Positions 1 through 12,362 of a DNA stretch of 34,952 nucleotides are shown here, one piece after another. The notes below the pieces were generated by a model. It saw only the letters and a program-made list of their open reading frames with translations, ran no database searches and was not told the origin of the DNA. Positions within the stretch are counted from its first letter, which is position 1; each line of letters begins with the position of its first letter. Made by a program: the position numbers and the translations under genes. This stretch comes from an uncultured Nocardioides sp. (GTDB lineage: Bacteria; Actinomycetota; Actinomycetes; Propionibacteriales; Nocardioidaceae), in assembly GCA_902805885.1 (NCBI GenBank), contig CADCUM010000050.1, positions 1-34,952 of the forward strand. Reading direction: 5' to 3'.

Positions 1-460
1 CGAGCAGCTCCTTGAACATCACGACCTCGCCGACCTGCTCGAAGTCGAAGCCGGCCACGACGTTGAGGGCCTCGTTGAGCATGACCTCCTGGCCGCGCAC
101 CAGCTGGTCGAGGTCGACACCGGGGCTGACGTTGACCCGCAGCTTGCGACCGCCGGTGAAGACGTCGACGGAGTCGTCGTCGTTGCGTGCCAGGAACGTG
201 CCGAAGCCGGCCGGCGGCTGAGCGAGCCGGTCGACCTCCTCCTTCAGCTTGGTGATCTGGTCGCGGGCGTCGCGCAGGGTCTGGGCGAGCCGCTCGTTCT
301 GCGTGGACACCGCGGCGAGCGATCGCTGCGTGTCGGCGAGGCGCGTCTCCAGCCCGCGCGAGTGACCGGGCACGTCGTCCAGGCGGCGGCGCAGGTCGGT
401 GACCTCGGCCTCCAGGAAGCGCACCTGAGTGGCAAGTTGCTCTCGTGTCGGTTCTGACAT
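1..460 (-). CDS. arc: Proteasome-associated AAA ATPase ARC/Mpa, N-terminal part
   Basis: This is the 5' portion of the ring ATPase that recognises pupylated proteins and feeds them to the actinobacterial 20S proteasome. The gene runs off the left edge, so only about 153 residues are visible. The N-terminal ~80 residues are a heptad-rich helix (coiled coil, the Pup-binding region in this family). They are followed by an OB-type domain with GFGTFLARNDDDSVDVF and the ending FEQVGEVVMFKELL, characteristic of ARC/Mpa. The AAA module lies outside the window. The ATG at 460 has a strong AGGAGG 8 nt upstream, and a possible -10 (TAGTGT on the minus strand) lies at 487-492. This gene therefore has a leader, unlike many neighbours. 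By family synteny, dop, pup and prcBA would be expected further left. Confidence 0.93.
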   Translation of the reverse strand, partial: MSEPTREQLATQVRFLEAEVTDLRRRLDDVPGHSRGLETRLADTQRSLAAVSTQNERLAQTLRDARDQITKLKEEVDRLAQPPAGFGTFLARNDDDSVDVFTGGRKLRVNVSPGVDLDQLVRGQEVMLNEALNVVAGFDFEQVGEVVMFKELL

Positions 461-629
461 CACAGGCACCTCCTCGTCCGATTGCGACACTACCCACTCA
501 CTGGAGGGACGGAAGTGAATATCTCGCCGTGTTGATCACCGTTTCGCAACGGCGTCGCCGGGGCGCAGCCGAGGTTGGCACGCGAGTCTCCTGCTTCGGT
601 GGCAAGGCATGGACACCGAACCATGAGAC
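461..629. promoter_or_regulatory. arc promoter/leader region, no gene
   Basis: This 169-bp gap lies between the trmI stop and the arc start. On the minus strand it holds a candidate -10 TAGTGT (487-492) and the arc Shine-Dalgarno near 470. No convincing -35 is seen. A small hairpin (CCGTT-TCGC-AACGG, near 539-552) is present. I see no small ORF with a credible start here. Confidence 0.5.
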
Positions 630-1715
630 TCACCGGATATCCGGTGACTCTCCCCGGTCCTCGACGAGATCGTCGGCCTCCACCGGCGGGAGGTCCGCCG
701 GGCGAGGGCCGGTGTAGTCGCGCCCGTACGCTCCCGGGGCGGGCCGCCGTGTCTTGCGCGGGGGTCGCTCGCCGGGTGCCATCCGGCGCGCCGTCACGAG
801 GAACGCCGTGTGCCCGATCATCTTGTGGCCCGGTCGCACGGCCAGGCCCTCCACGTGCCAGTCGCGCACGAGGGTCTCCCAGGGCTGGGGCTCGGTGAAG
901 CCGCCGTGGGCGCGGAGCGTCTCCACCACCCGGGACAGCTGGGTGGTGGTCGCGACGTAGGCGCAGACGATGCCGCCCGGCACGAGCGCGTCGGCGACGA
1001 CGTCCACGCAGTTCCACGGGTCGAGCATGTCGAGGATGATCCGGTCCACGGCGTGGGCGCCCAGGGTGGGCAGGCCGACCTTGAGGTCTCCCAGCCGCAG
1101 GTCCCACGCCGGGTGCGTCTGCCCGTCGGGCGCCGAGAAGAACTGGTCGACGTTGCGCCTGGCGACCTCCGCGAACTCCTCCCGCAGCTCGAACGAGGTC
1201 ACCCTCCCCCAGGGCCCGACGGCGCGCAGCAGCGAGCAGGTCAGGGCACCGGAACCGGCGCCGGCCTCGACGACCCGGGCCCCCGGGAAGATGTCGGCGA
1301 GTGCCACGATCTGCGCCGCGTCCTTGGGATAGACGACCGCGGCGCCACGCGGCATCGACACCACGAACTCCGAGAGCAGCGGCCGGAACACGAGGTACTG
1401 GCCGCCCGCGGAGGACGTCACGGTGAACCCCTCCGGCCGCCCGATCAGCTCGTCGTGCTCGAGGTGTCCCTTGTTGGAGAAGAACCTCTTGCCCGGCTCG
1501 AGCTCGAAGTTGTGGCGCCGGCCCTTCTGGTCGGTCAGGCGCACCCACTCACCCGCTCGCAGGGGGCCGCGGTGGACGCCCGACCACGCCTCGGCGGGGA
1601 CGTCGGTGGGGACGTCGGTGGGGACGTCTGGGCACTCGTCGCCGGGCAGGATGTCCGAAGGCTCCTGGTCGGCGGGAGGGGCGGCGGCGGTGTCGTCGGG
1701 GTGGGGCGCGGACAT
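630..1715 (-). CDS. trmI: tRNA (adenine(58)-N1)-methyltransferase TrmI
   Basis: SAM-dependent enzyme that makes m1A58 in the T-loop of tRNAs. It has 361 residues. An acidic, proline-rich N-terminal extension (1-50) contains the tandem DVPTDVPTDVP. A small beta domain follows, then a Rossmann methyltransferase domain with motif I VVEAGAGSGALT at 148-159 and the acidic/aromatic ILDMLDPWN around 230. Bacterial and archaeal TrmI are about 250-280 residues, so the extra length is the N-terminal extension plus a basic/proline tail. Start ATG at 1715 lies 7 nt after a TAGGGT hexamer (1723-1728) with no SD, so it is predicted leaderless. The TAG of that hexamer is also the stop codon of the upstream protease gene. 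The same order (ATPase, TrmI, RecB-like) is found in mycobacteria. Confidence 0.93.
   Translation of the reverse strand: MSAPHPDDTAAAPPADQEPSDILPGDECPDVPTDVPTDVPAEAWSGVHRGPLRAGEWVRLTDQKGRRHNFELEPGKRFFSNKGHLEHDELIGRPEGFTVTSSAGGQYLVFRPLLSEFVVSMPRGAAVVYPKDAAQIVALADIFPGARVVEAGAGSGALTCSLLRAVGPWGRVTSFELREEFAEVARRNVDQFFSAPDGQTHPAWDLRLGDLKVGLPTLGAHAVDRIILDMLDPWNCVDVVADALVPGGIVCAYVATTTQLSRVVETLRAHGGFTEPQPWETLVRDWHVEGLAVRPGHKMIGHTAFLVTARRMAPGERPPRKTRRPAPGAYGRDYTGPRPADLPPVEADDLVEDRGESPDIR
1599..1634. repeat. 12-bp tandem repeat in trmI
   Basis: Three consecutive copies of the unit gacgtcggtggg (starts at 1599, 1611 and 1623; the last is imperfect) encode a Val-Pro-Thr-Asp repeat in the N-terminal extension of TrmI. 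An in-frame unit length means copy changes would not break the gene. Confidence 0.85.
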
Positions 1716-1722
1716 GCGCCGA

Positions 1723-1728
1723 ACCCTA
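1723..1728 (-). promoter_or_regulatory. -10 hexamer TAGGGT of trmI, sharing its TAG with the protease stop codon
   Basis: On the minus strand the hexamer TAGGGT ends 7 nt before the trmI ATG. Its first three bases (1728-1726) are the TAG stop of the site-2 protease gene. There is no SD in the 7-nt interval. Transcription would be expected to start at or next to the A of ATG. Confidence 0.65.
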
Positions 1729-2889
1729 GTGCGCCGCCTGGCGGAAGGCCCGGTCGACGTCGGCGGTGGCCAGCACGCCGAAGATGCGTCCGTCGTCCTC
1801 GACGAGGAGGTACTCGTCCGCCGGGCGCCGGCTGATCGCCAGGATCAGCTCCTCGCCGGCGAGCGAGGCCGGGAGCTGCAGGCTGTCGTCGAGGGTGCGG
1901 GCCACGGTGGAGACGGGCACCCAGGGCCGCCTGTCCTCGGGCATCGCGAGGACGGAGGACTCGCTGACGATGCCCAGCGGGTCGCCGGACGGGGTCACGG
2001 TGACGATGCTGCCGGCCTCGGCCTCGCGGGCACGCCGTACGGCTTCGGCGAGCGGGATGTCCGGGGGGACGGTGAGGGTACGGCGGGCCAGGGGGCGAGC
2101 GACCAGTGCCGGCATCCGCCGACGCAGCCGGGCGTGGGCCATGGCCGCCGTCGCCCCCGTCCAGAGGAACAGTCCGAGGATGAAGACGAGGACGAGGTCG
2201 AACAGGGTCGCCGGCTGGCCGGTCACGCGCTCCTGGACCAGCGGCCAGGCGAGGAGGGCCAGGGCGGTGGCGCGGCCGCCCCACCCCGCGACGATGGTCC
2301 CCCGGTGCTGGTCGCCGCTGGCCCCCCAGACCACGGCCTTCAGCACGCGGCCGCCGTCGAGCGGCAGGCCCGGCACGAGGTTGAGGACGCCGATGAGGAG
2401 GTTGGACCCAGCGAGGCCGCCGACGGCGAGCCGGACCAGGCCGTCAGGGACGACGAACCACAGCGCCAGGGCGGCCACGCCGACGCCGAGCGAGGTCAGC
2501 GGACCCACCACCGCGATGACGAGCTCGTGGCGCGGGCGGCGCGAGGCACCGTCGATCTCGGTCATGCCGCCCAGGAAGTGGAGCGTGATCGAGGTGACCC
2601 CGTAGCCCAGCCGTTGCGCTGCGATCGCGTGCGACGCCTCGTGCAGCAGCACCGAGAGGTAGAGCACGACCGCGAAGGCCAGCCCCGCGACGTACTTCCA
2701 CAGGCCGAGCCCGGGCTGCTCGAGCTCGATCCGGGGGGCGAGGGCGTAGGAGATCAGCGCCGCGATGACGAACCAGGAGCCGGTCACCAGGACGTCGATG
2801 CCGGCGATCGAGCCGACGCGGAACGTGCCGCGCGGGCGCCCGGCGGCGCGGGCGGGCTCGGGCTCGTCGGTCGTGGCGGGTCCGGGCAC
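1726..2889 (-). CDS. Site-2 protease family (M50) zinc metalloprotease with CBS domains
   Basis: Predicted intramembrane zinc protease of 387 residues. The active-site HExxH is HEASH at 83-87 in a membrane helix. The third ligand motif NLVPGLPLDGG is at 170-180, and about six hydrophobic segments are visible. A cytosolic CBS pair follows at about 250-380, as in SpoIVFB-like/CBS subfamily members. The substrate cannot be told from sequence. A longer reading frame exists upstream but would run through the divergent nuclease gene. I chose GTG 2889 because a TACGCT hexamer (2896-2901) sits 6 nt before it and the protein aligns from there (PRGTFRVGSIAGIDVLVT). No SD is seen, so it is predicted leaderless. 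The stop is TAG, rare in this window, and lies inside the trmI -10. Confidence 0.9.
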   Translation of the reverse strand: MPGPATTDEPEPARAAGRPRGTFRVGSIAGIDVLVTGSWFVIAALISYALAPRIELEQPGLGLWKYVAGLAFAVVLYLSVLLHEASHAIAAQRLGYGVTSITLHFLGGMTEIDGASRRPRHELVIAVVGPLTSLGVGVAALALWFVVPDGLVRLAVGGLAGSNLLIGVLNLVPGLPLDGGRVLKAVVWGASGDQHRGTIVAGWGGRATALALLAWPLVQERVTGQPATLFDLVLVFILGLFLWTGATAAMAHARLRRRMPALVARPLARRTLTVPPDIPLAEAVRRAREAEAGSIVTVTPSGDPLGIVSESSVLAMPEDRRPWVPVSTVARTLDDSLQLPASLAGEELILAISRRPADEYLLVEDDGRIFGVLATADVDRAFRQAAH

Positions 2890-2956
2890 GTTTCGAGCGT
2901 AGCCAACGGCGGGGACGCCCCCGGTGTCCCCGGGCTCGCCTAGGGTCGGCGGCGTC

Positions 2957-3913
2957 ATGACAACCACCCCTCCTCCGGGCACCTCCGACGACGTGCCGAG
3001 CCCCGTGCCGGACCCGTCCCCCGCGGCGCGTCTCGGCACTCCGGTCGACGGTGTCGAGGTGCTGGCGGCCCTGTCGCCCAGCCGGGCGGCCGACTTCCTC
3101 ACCTGCCCGCTGATGTATCGCCTCCGGACGATCGACCGCCTGCCCGAGGAGCCCTCCCCCGCCGCGGTCCGCGGCACCGTCGTCCACCAGGTGCTGGAGG
3201 ACCTCTTCGACCTGCCCGCCGCCGCCCGGACCCCGTCTCGCGCCGCCGACCTGCTGGCGCCGGCCTGGGAGGCTGTGCTGCACGACGAGCCCGCGCTCGC
3301 GGAGATGTTCGGCGGCGAGGGCCCGGACGTGTCGGCCTGGCTGGCCTCGTGCCGCGAGGTGCTCGACCGGTGGTTCACCCTCGAGGACCCCCAGCGGCTC
3401 GAGCCGGCGGAGCGCGAGCTCTACGTCGAGACCCTGCTCGACTCACGCCTGCTCCTCCGCGGCTTCGTCGACCGGGTCGACGTGGCGCCCGACGGGCGGA
3501 TCCGCGTGGTGGATTACAAGACGGGCGGGTCACCAGCCGTCGGCTACGAGGCGAAGGCCCTGTTCCAGATGCGGTTCTACGCCCTCGTCATCTGGCGCAC
3601 CCGCGGCGTCGTGCCCTCCGTCCTGCAGCTGGTCTACCTCGGCAACGGCGAGATCCTCCGCTACGAGCCGGACGAGGCCGACCTGCTCGCCACCGAGCGC
3701 AAGGTGCAGGCCATCTGGGAGGCGATCCGGCACGCCGAGGAGTCCGGCGACTGGCGCGAGAGCCCGTCCCGGATGTGCGACTGGTGCTCGTTCAAGCCCC
3801 ACTGCCCGGCGTACGGCGGCACTCCCCCGCCCCTGCCCGTGCGCGGCGTGCCGCAACCCGACCCCTCGGGGGACCTCGACACCGACGAGACCGTCACGAC
3901 GTCGGTCCCCTGA
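2957..3913 (+). CDS. RecB-family PD-(D/E)XK exonuclease with Fe-S staple cysteines
   Basis: Stand-alone Cas4/AddB-like nuclease domain protein (PDDEXK_1 family), 318 residues. The core motifs are visible: GTVVHQVLEDLF at 73-84 (His of motif I), GFVDRVDV at 169-176, the metal-binding VVDYKTG at 184-190 (D186, K188), and QMRFYA at 204-209. One cysteine near the N-terminus (C50 in DFLTCPLMYRL) and three near the C-terminus (C274, C277, C283) match the iron-sulfur staple of AddB/Cas4 nucleases. The biological substrate is not established. Its mycobacterial counterpart next to trmI is called RecB-like. ATG 2957 is preferred over in-frame GTG 2924 because TAGGGT (2941-2946) lies between them, 10 nt upstream of the ATG. 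It is divergent from the protease gene over 67 bp. Confidence 0.9.
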   Translation: MTTTPPPGTSDDVPSPVPDPSPAARLGTPVDGVEVLAALSPSRAADFLTCPLMYRLRTIDRLPEEPSPAAVRGTVVHQVLEDLFDLPAAARTPSRAADLLAPAWEAVLHDEPALAEMFGGEGPDVSAWLASCREVLDRWFTLEDPQRLEPAERELYVETLLDSRLLLRGFVDRVDVAPDGRIRVVDYKTGGSPAVGYEAKALFQMRFYALVIWRTRGVVPSVLQLVYLGNGEILRYEPDEADLLATERKVQAIWEAIRHAEESGDWRESPSRMCDWCSFKPHCPAYGGTPPPLPVRGVPQPDPSGDLDTDETVTTSVP

Positions 3914-3920
3914 CGCCCGA

Positions 3921-3945
3921 GCCCGCCTGGGCGACTCAGGCGGGC
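3921..3945. terminator. Hairpin between convergent nuclease and HAD genes
   Basis: Perfect 9-bp stem (GCCCGCCTG at 3921-3929, CAGGCGGGC at 3937-3945) with a 7-nt loop. It starts 8 nt after the nuclease stop and overlaps the last codons and stop of the HAD gene. It could terminate transcripts from both sides. No T-tract follows, as is usual in high-GC actinobacteria. Confidence 0.55.
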
Positions 3946-4601
3946 GACGCCGCGCGCACGACGTCGGCCAGGCCGTGCGCGTCGAGTCCGGTCAGGGTCT
4001 CCGCGAAGACGCGTCGCTCCCCCGGAGGCACGGGGACGTGGTGGGGGACGCAGAGCACGACGCAGCCCGCGGCGACCGCCGAGGTCGCCCCGGTCTGCGA
4101 GTCCTCGATCGCCAGGCAGTCGACCGGGTCGACGCCGAGCTCGGCAGCCGCCAGGAGGTAGGGGTCGGGGTGCGGCTTGCCGCGCTCCACCCGGTCCCCG
4201 GTGACCACGGACGCGAACGAGTCGCGGGGCAGCAGCGCGAGGATGGGGTCGACGAAGCGGGTCCAGCTCATCGTCACCAGGCCGCACGGCACTCCCGCTG
4301 CACCCAGGTCGGCCAGGAGCTCGCGCGCACCGGGTCGCCACGGGACCTCGCGCTCGACCCGCTCCACCACCCCGTCCAGCAGCTCGTCGACGATCTGCTC
4401 CGGCGTGAGCTCGATCCCCATGTGCTCGCGGATGTACGCCGCCGAGTCGAGCAGCGCCCTGCCCACCAGGTTGAGGGCGTGCTCGGTGCTCCACGAGCCG
4501 CCGTGGCGCTCGGCCATCGCGAACTCGGTCTCGATCCAGTAGGGCTCGGTGTCGACGAGGGTGCCGTCCATGTCCCAGAGCACCGCGGCGGGGAAGGTCA
4601 C
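3936..4601 (-). CDS. HAD-superfamily phosphatase (beta-phosphoglucomutase-like)
   Basis: Cytosolic haloacid dehalogenase-type hydrolase, 221 residues, typical length for the family. Motif I is WDMDGTLVDTEP (nucleophile Asp in DMDGT at 10-14). Motif II is TMSW, motif III is the Lys in RGKPHPDPYL, and motif IV is AIEDSQTG. A helical cap (about 20-90) with LNLVGRALLDSAAYI places it near phosphoglycolate/beta-phosphoglucomutase-like members. The substrate is unknown. Start GTG 4601 lies 6 nt after TAGATT (4608-4613) with no SD, so it is predicted leaderless. It is convergent with the RecB-like gene and divergent from the unrecognised gene at 4778. Confidence 0.88.
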   Translation of the reverse strand: MTFPAAVLWDMDGTLVDTEPYWIETEFAMAERHGGSWSTEHALNLVGRALLDSAAYIREHMGIELTPEQIVDELLDGVVERVEREVPWRPGARELLADLGAAGVPCGLVTMSWTRFVDPILALLPRDSFASVVTGDRVERGKPHPDPYLLAAAELGVDPVDCLAIEDSQTGATSAVAAGCVVLCVPHHVPVPPGERRVFAETLTGLDAHGLADVVRAASPA

Positions 4602-4777
4602 GGCCGGAATCTATCGGCGGGGCAGGCATCCGACGGCATCGTGGCCGACGGCCGAGACCCGAACCTCGTCGCGGGTGTGGACGCGGTCGTCGTGGGTAGG
4701 ACGAGAGGGACGTGCAGCACCGTGCTGACCACGACCACCCACGATCGTCGCCGGGCGGCCGAGCCCGAGGAGATGAC

Positions 4778-5437
4778 ATGACGACCGAGTACCACGCCTT
4801 CGTCGACGGTGACGCCGGGCTCTGCGGCGCCGTGCTGCGGCGCATCGAGCCGCGCAGCATGCGGACGCGGACCGTGTTCAGGATGGGTGCGGACGCCCCC
4901 GTCTACCTGGTGGACCACCGGGTGGACCATGACGGCGACGTCCGGCGATGGACACGCTTCCGCTACGTCTCGCCGACGTCGCAGACCGAGCACGCCGGGA
5001 CGCGTGACTCCACCGGCGCCGTGCACGTGGACGGTGTGGAGGCTCCCGAGCTCGCCGACGCCCTCGGCGGGTACGGCGAGCACCTGGTCCTCACCCAGAT
5101 GCTCGCCGCTGACGCCGAGGTCGAGTCCTACGTCTCGTTCGACGAGGGTGATCCCCGGCGGGGCCCCGAGAGGGCGGAGCTCCAGAGGCTCGGCACGGAG
5201 TCGATCGAGCTCCTCGACGGCACCGTCGTCGACGCCGAGCGGGTCCGGCACGTCGTGGCCGGGCGGCCCACGAACACCCACTGGTGCGTCGCAGGGACGG
5301 TCGTCAAGTCTGACTGGTGCGGGGCGCAGTCGTTCCTCGTCGACGACCTCGACGGTCTCTGCGCGGAGCTCGACCCGGAGGTCGCGGCCCGGATCCACGA
5401 GTTCGCCGTCCACTCCTTCGACGAGCCCGCGAGATGA
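4778..5437 (+). CDS. Unrecognised acidic protein
   Basis: 219 residues, no family recognised. It has no signal peptide and no membrane segment. It is rich in Asp, Glu, Val and Arg and looks beta-rich in the first half (RTVFRMGADAPVYLVDHRV). A Trp/Cys-containing stretch (THWCVAGTVV, KSDWCGAQSF) lies near residues 165-185. I chose ATG 4778 because GAGGAGA sits about 5 nt upstream. The longer frame from 4712 has no such signal and would start with a low-complexity stretch. The gene ends one base before the metH stop on the other strand. Its coding bias matches neighbours, so it is likely real. No function is proposed. Confidence 0.75.
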   Translation: MTTEYHAFVDGDAGLCGAVLRRIEPRSMRTRTVFRMGADAPVYLVDHRVDHDGDVRRWTRFRYVSPTSQTEHAGTRDSTGAVHVDGVEAPELADALGGYGEHLVLTQMLAADAEVESYVSFDEGDPRRGPERAELQRLGTESIELLDGTVVDAERVRHVVAGRPTNTHWCVAGTVVKSDWCGAQSFLVDDLDGLCAELDPEVAARIHEFAVHSFDEPAR

Positions 5438-5438
5438 G

Positions 5439-9164
<3,726 letters not shown>

Positions 9165-9304
9165 GGGGATCGCGGTTCCTCTCGTCGTGGCTCCACAGCC
9201 TAGGAACCCGGTCCAGTGGCTGGACAGCGTGACCACATGGTGGCACCGGCGCGGACGGGCGACGAAATCCCGGGACCCGACCTGCCACGGCCTAGGCTTG
9301 GCAG
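9165..9304. promoter_or_regulatory. Divergent metH / PAC2 promoter region
   Basis: In 140 bp there is a minus-strand -10 TAGGCT (9197-9202) that gives metH a leader of about 30 nt with an SD. A plus-strand TAGGCT (9293-9298) ends 6 nt before the GTG of the PAC2 gene and predicts a leaderless transcript. The same hexamer therefore serves a led and a leaderless gene on opposite strands. No riboswitch or extended structure is seen. Confidence 0.6.
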
Positions 9305-10150
9305 GTGATCGAGTTCGACGACGTGCAGGACCTCTCCTCCCCCGTGGTGATCGCGGCCTTCGAGGGGTGGAACGACGCCGCCGACGCCGCCTCGGGCCTC
9401 GTCGACCACCTCATGGCCGAGTGGCAGGCAGAGGTCATCGGTGCTGTCGACCCGGAGGAGTTCTACGACTTCCAGGTCAACCGGCCGCTCATCGGCACCG
9501 ACCTCAACGGTCACCGCCGGCTCACCTGGCCCACGACCCGCATCGCCGTCGCTCGGCCGGCCAACCTCGACCGCGACGTGATCCTGGTCAGGGGCATCGA
9601 GCCGAGCATGCGCTGGCGCCAGTTCTGCGCCGAGCTCCTGGCCGCGTGCGACGACCTGGGAGCAGAGCTCGTCATCACGCTCGGTGCGCTGCTCGCCGAC
9701 AGCCCGCACACCCGGCCGATCCCGGTCACCGGGACCGCCTCGGAGCCCGAGCTGGCCGACCGCCTGCGCATCGAGCAGTCGAGCTACGAGGGCCCCACCG
9801 GCATCGTCGGGGTCTTCAACGACGCCTGCTCCCAGCTCGACATCCCGGCGGTCTCCTACTGGGCCGCGGTGCCCCACTACGTCGCGCAGCCCCCGTGCCC
9901 GAAGGCGACCCTCGCCCTGCTGGCGCAGCTCGAGGAGCTGCTCGGCGCGCCCATGCCGCTCGGCGACCTCCCCGAGGACTCCCGCGCCTGGGAGCGCGGG
10001 GTCGACGAGCTCGCGAGCGAGGACGAGGACATCGCCGACTACGTCCGCGCGCTGGAGGAGACCCGCGACACCGCCGAGCTCCCCGAGGCCAGCGGCGAGG
10101 CGATCGCGCGGGAGTTCGAGCGCTACCTCAAGCGCCGCGACCAGGACTGA
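9305..10150 (+). CDS. PAC2-family protein (proteasome assembly chaperone 2-like fold)
   Basis: 281 residues, matching actinobacterial PAC2 proteins. Recognisable elements are [18 protein letters not shown] at 13-30, [11 protein letters not shown] near 56, and a central region [14 protein letters not shown] charged helical C-terminal extension ([15 protein letters not shown]) closes the protein. In eukaryotes this fold chaperones 20S proteasome assembly. In actinobacteria the role is unknown, but the gene commonly sits near the proteasome genes, as here about 9 kb from arc. GTG 9305 is 6 nt after TAGGCT with no SD, so it is predicted leaderless. Confidence 0.88.
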   Translation: MIEFDDVQDLSSPVVIAAFEGWNDAADAASGLVDHLMAEWQAEVIGAVDPEEFYDFQVNRPLIGTDLNGHRRLTWPTTRIAVARPANLDRDVILVRGIEPSMRWRQFCAELLAACDDLGAELVITLGALLADSPHTRPIPVTGTASEPELADRLRIEQSSYEGPTGIVGVFNDACSQLDIPAVSYWAAVPHYVAQPPCPKATLALLAQLEELLGAPMPLGDLPEDSRAWERGVDELASEDEDIADYVRALEETRDTAELPEASGEAIAREFERYLKRRDQD

Positions 10151-10295
10151 GCGCTCGCCCGCTGGGCTCGTTCCGTCTGCGGCCGCGACCACGCCCCCGG
10201 CGGTGGGTGAGGCACGTGTCCGCGTGCCAGGAACCTGCGTCACGCACCGCCCGACCGACGGGGCGGGCGCCTGGGGCCGTACGGGCGCCGCGCGG

Positions 10296-11534
10296 TCAGA
10301 GGGACAGGCCCAGGGCCGCGTCGAGGACGCGGTGGACGGTGGCGGCGGCGTCGCGGTCGGAGGTGTCGGCGAGGCCGTCGGCGCCGAGCGTCGCGTCGAC
10401 CCACGCCTGCACGGCCGCCAGCGCCGCGGGGGCGTCGAGGTCGTCGGCCAACGCCTCCAGCACCCGGGAGACCACCGGCTCCGCCGGGGCGCCCGCCCCC
10501 AGCGACAGCGCCCGGCGCCAGTCGGAGAGGGTGTCCACGGCGTCCCACAGCAGCGCGTCGGTCCACTCCCAGTCACTGCGGTAGTGCTGGCGCAGCAGGA
10601 CCAGCCGGATCGCCATCGGGTCCACGTCGCTGTGGCGCAGCGCCGAGACGAAGACGAGGTTGCCCTTGGACTTCGACATCTTCTCGCCGTCGAAGGCGAC
10701 CATGCCGGCGTGGGCGTAGACCTGGGCGAAGCGCTGACCGGGCAGCGCCACCTGCGCGTGACCGGCGCCCATCTCGTGGTGCGGGAAGACCAGGTCGCTC
10801 CCGCCGGCCTGGACGTCGAAGGTGGCGCCGATGGTCTCGAGCGCGATCGCGGTGCACTCCACGTGCCAGCCGGGCCGGCCGGGGCCGAACGGGCTGGGCC
10901 ACGACGGCTCCCCCTCACGCTCCCCGCGCCACAGCACGCAGTCGAGCGGGTCCTTCTTGCCCGCGCGGTCCGGGTCGCCGCCGCGCTCGCCGAAGATCGT
11001 CAGCATCCGCTCACGGTCCCAGCCCGACACCTCGCCGAACGCGGGATCCGCCGTGACGGAGTAGTAGAGGTCGGACTCCACCTGGTAGACCGCGCCGGCC
11101 GACTGCAGCCGCTCGATCAGCTCCACCACCAGCGGGATGGACTCGACGGCGCCGACGTAGTGCGCCGGCGGCAGCACCCGCAGGGCCTCCATGTCGTCAC
11201 GGAACAGCTGGGTCTCGCGCTCGGCGAGGGCGACCCAGTCGACCTTGACCTTCTCGGCCCGCTCGAGCAGGGGATCGTCGACGTCGGTGACGTTCTGCAC
11301 GTAGGTGACCTCGTGGCCGGCGTTGCGCCAGGCGCGGACCAGCAGGTCGAAGGCGACGTACGTCGCGGCGTGGCCGATGTGGGTCGCGTCGTAGGGGGTG
11401 ATGCCGCAGACGTAGAGGCGGGCCGGGCCGCGCGGCTTCGTCTCCACGTGGGCGTCGGTGGAGGTGTCGTGCAGCCTGACGGCCGGTCCCGTGACAGGCA
11501 GGTGCGGGACGTCGGGAGAGGGCCAGCTGCGCAT
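10296..11534 (-). CDS. mshC: Cysteine:GlcN-Ins ligase (mycothiol biosynthesis)
   Basis: ATP-dependent ligase joining cysteine to GlcN-inositol, the third step of mycothiol synthesis. It is a class I cysteinyl-tRNA synthetase paralogue of 412 residues, the usual MshC length and shorter than CysS. It carries zinc ligand C43 in YVCGITPYD, the HIGH-like THIGH at 51-55, the zinc-ligand regions HVECTAIA and [12 protein letters not shown], and KMSKSKG near 285. The C-terminal helical domain lacks the tRNA anticodon-binding extension of CysS. ATG 11534 is 7 nt after TAGGCT (11542-11547) without an SD, so it is predicted leaderless. Its presence confirms a mycothiol-producing actinobacterium. Confidence 0.95.
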   Translation of the reverse strand: MRSWPSPDVPHLPVTGPAVRLHDTSTDAHVETKPRGPARLYVCGITPYDATHIGHAATYVAFDLLVRAWRNAGHEVTYVQNVTDVDDPLLERAEKVKVDWVALAERETQLFRDDMEALRVLPPAHYVGAVESIPLVVELIERLQSAGAVYQVESDLYYSVTADPAFGEVSGWDRERMLTIFGERGGDPDRAGKKDPLDCVLWRGEREGEPSWPSPFGPGRPGWHVECTAIALETIGATFDVQAGGSDLVFPHHEMGAGHAQVALPGQRFAQVYAHAGMVAFDGEKMSKSKGNLVFVSALRHSDVDPMAIRLVLLRQHYRSDWEWTDALLWDAVDTLSDWRRALSLGAGAPAEPVVSRVLEALADDLDAPAALAAVQAWVDATLGADGLADTSDRDAAATVHRVLDAALGLSL

Positions 11535-11579
11535 GCGGCGCAGCCTATCCGTCGGCGCCGCGCAGCCTGCCGAGGGAGA

Positions 11580-12362
11580 CTAGAAGGGCGGCCAGGGGAT
11601 CACGGGGTACGACGACGCGCGGGGCGAGGGGAACTCGCCGGCGCCCAGCAGCTCCTCCGTCCGCACGACCGTGGCCTCGACCTCCTCGGCGTCCAGGAGC
11701 TCCGCCAGCTGACGTCCGAGCGTCCCGCGGAGGGCGTCGCGGACGCGCCGCACACCGTCGACCTCGGACTCGTCGAGCGGCTCGCCCAGCCACCCCCACA
11801 GCACGGTGCGGAGCTTGTGCTCGACGTGGAAGGTGAGGCCGTGGTCGACTCCGTGGCGGTGCCCGCCCGGCATGGGCAGCACGTGGCCGCCCTTGCGGTC
11901 CGCGTTGTTGACGAGGACGTCGAGGACGGCCATCCGGCGCAGGGCGGCCGTGTCCTCGTGGACCAGCGAGACGCGCTGGTCGAGCTCGTCGAGGCCGTCG
12001 AAGACGTGCCGCATCCCGTCAGGGGTCCGGCCCGCCGGGACGATGTCGACCGGCACCTGGTCCTCGTCGACCTCCCGCCACAGCTGCACCATCCCCGGCC
12101 CGTGCGGACCGTCGCGCAGCGTCGTCGGGGGGACGATGTCCCACCCCAGGGCCTCGGAGACGGCGTACGACGCCACCTCGCGAGCGGCGAGGGTGCCGTC
12201 GGGGAAGTCCCACAGCGGACGCTCCCCCGCGATGGGCTTGTAGACGACGCGGACCCCGGCGACCTCGCCGACGAAGGTGGCGTTCGAGGCTGACAGCAGT
12301 CGACCGTGGAGCTGGAGGTCGCCCTCCGGGATCGCAGGACCAGGAGCCGGGTCAGGGGTCAC
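11580..12362 (-). CDS. SCO1664-family protein (PI3/PI4-kinase-like fold)
   Basis: 260 residues of a conserved actinobacterial family of unknown biochemical role. Kinase-like features are visible: a nucleotide-binding strand with a lysine (VRVVYKPIAGERPLWDF at about 37-53), a catalytic-loop-like LVNNADRKGGHVL, and a metal-site-like GVDHGLTFHVE. They recall HipA/phosphatidylinositol-kinase folds. Whether it phosphorylates anything is unproven. The GTG start at 12362 overlaps the end of the DUF3090 gene by 11 nt, so translation is probably coupled. The order phosphatase, DUF3090, SCO1664 family, mshC is a conserved block and suggests linked function. The stop is TAG but here it is 46 nt from the mshC start and does not overlap its -10. 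Confidence 0.87.
   Translation of the reverse strand: MTPDPAPGPAIPEGDLQLHGRLLSASNATFVGEVAGVRVVYKPIAGERPLWDFPDGTLAAREVASYAVSEALGWDIVPPTTLRDGPHGPGMVQLWREVDEDQVPVDIVPAGRTPDGMRHVFDGLDELDQRVSLVHEDTAALRRMAVLDVLVNNADRKGGHVLPMPGGHRHGVDHGLTFHVEHKLRTVLWGWLGEPLDESEVDGVRRVRDALRGTLGRQLAELLDAEEVEATVVRTEELLGAGEFPSPRASSYPVIPWPPF

Noticed and set aside
2890..3378. Extension of the site-2 protease upstream of GTG 2889
   Set aside because: It would be antisense to the RecB-like nuclease and has no membrane or family features.
9165..9304. Cobalamin riboswitch upstream of metH
   Set aside because: Only about 30 nt lie between the likely -10 and the start, and no B12-box-like sequence is seen.
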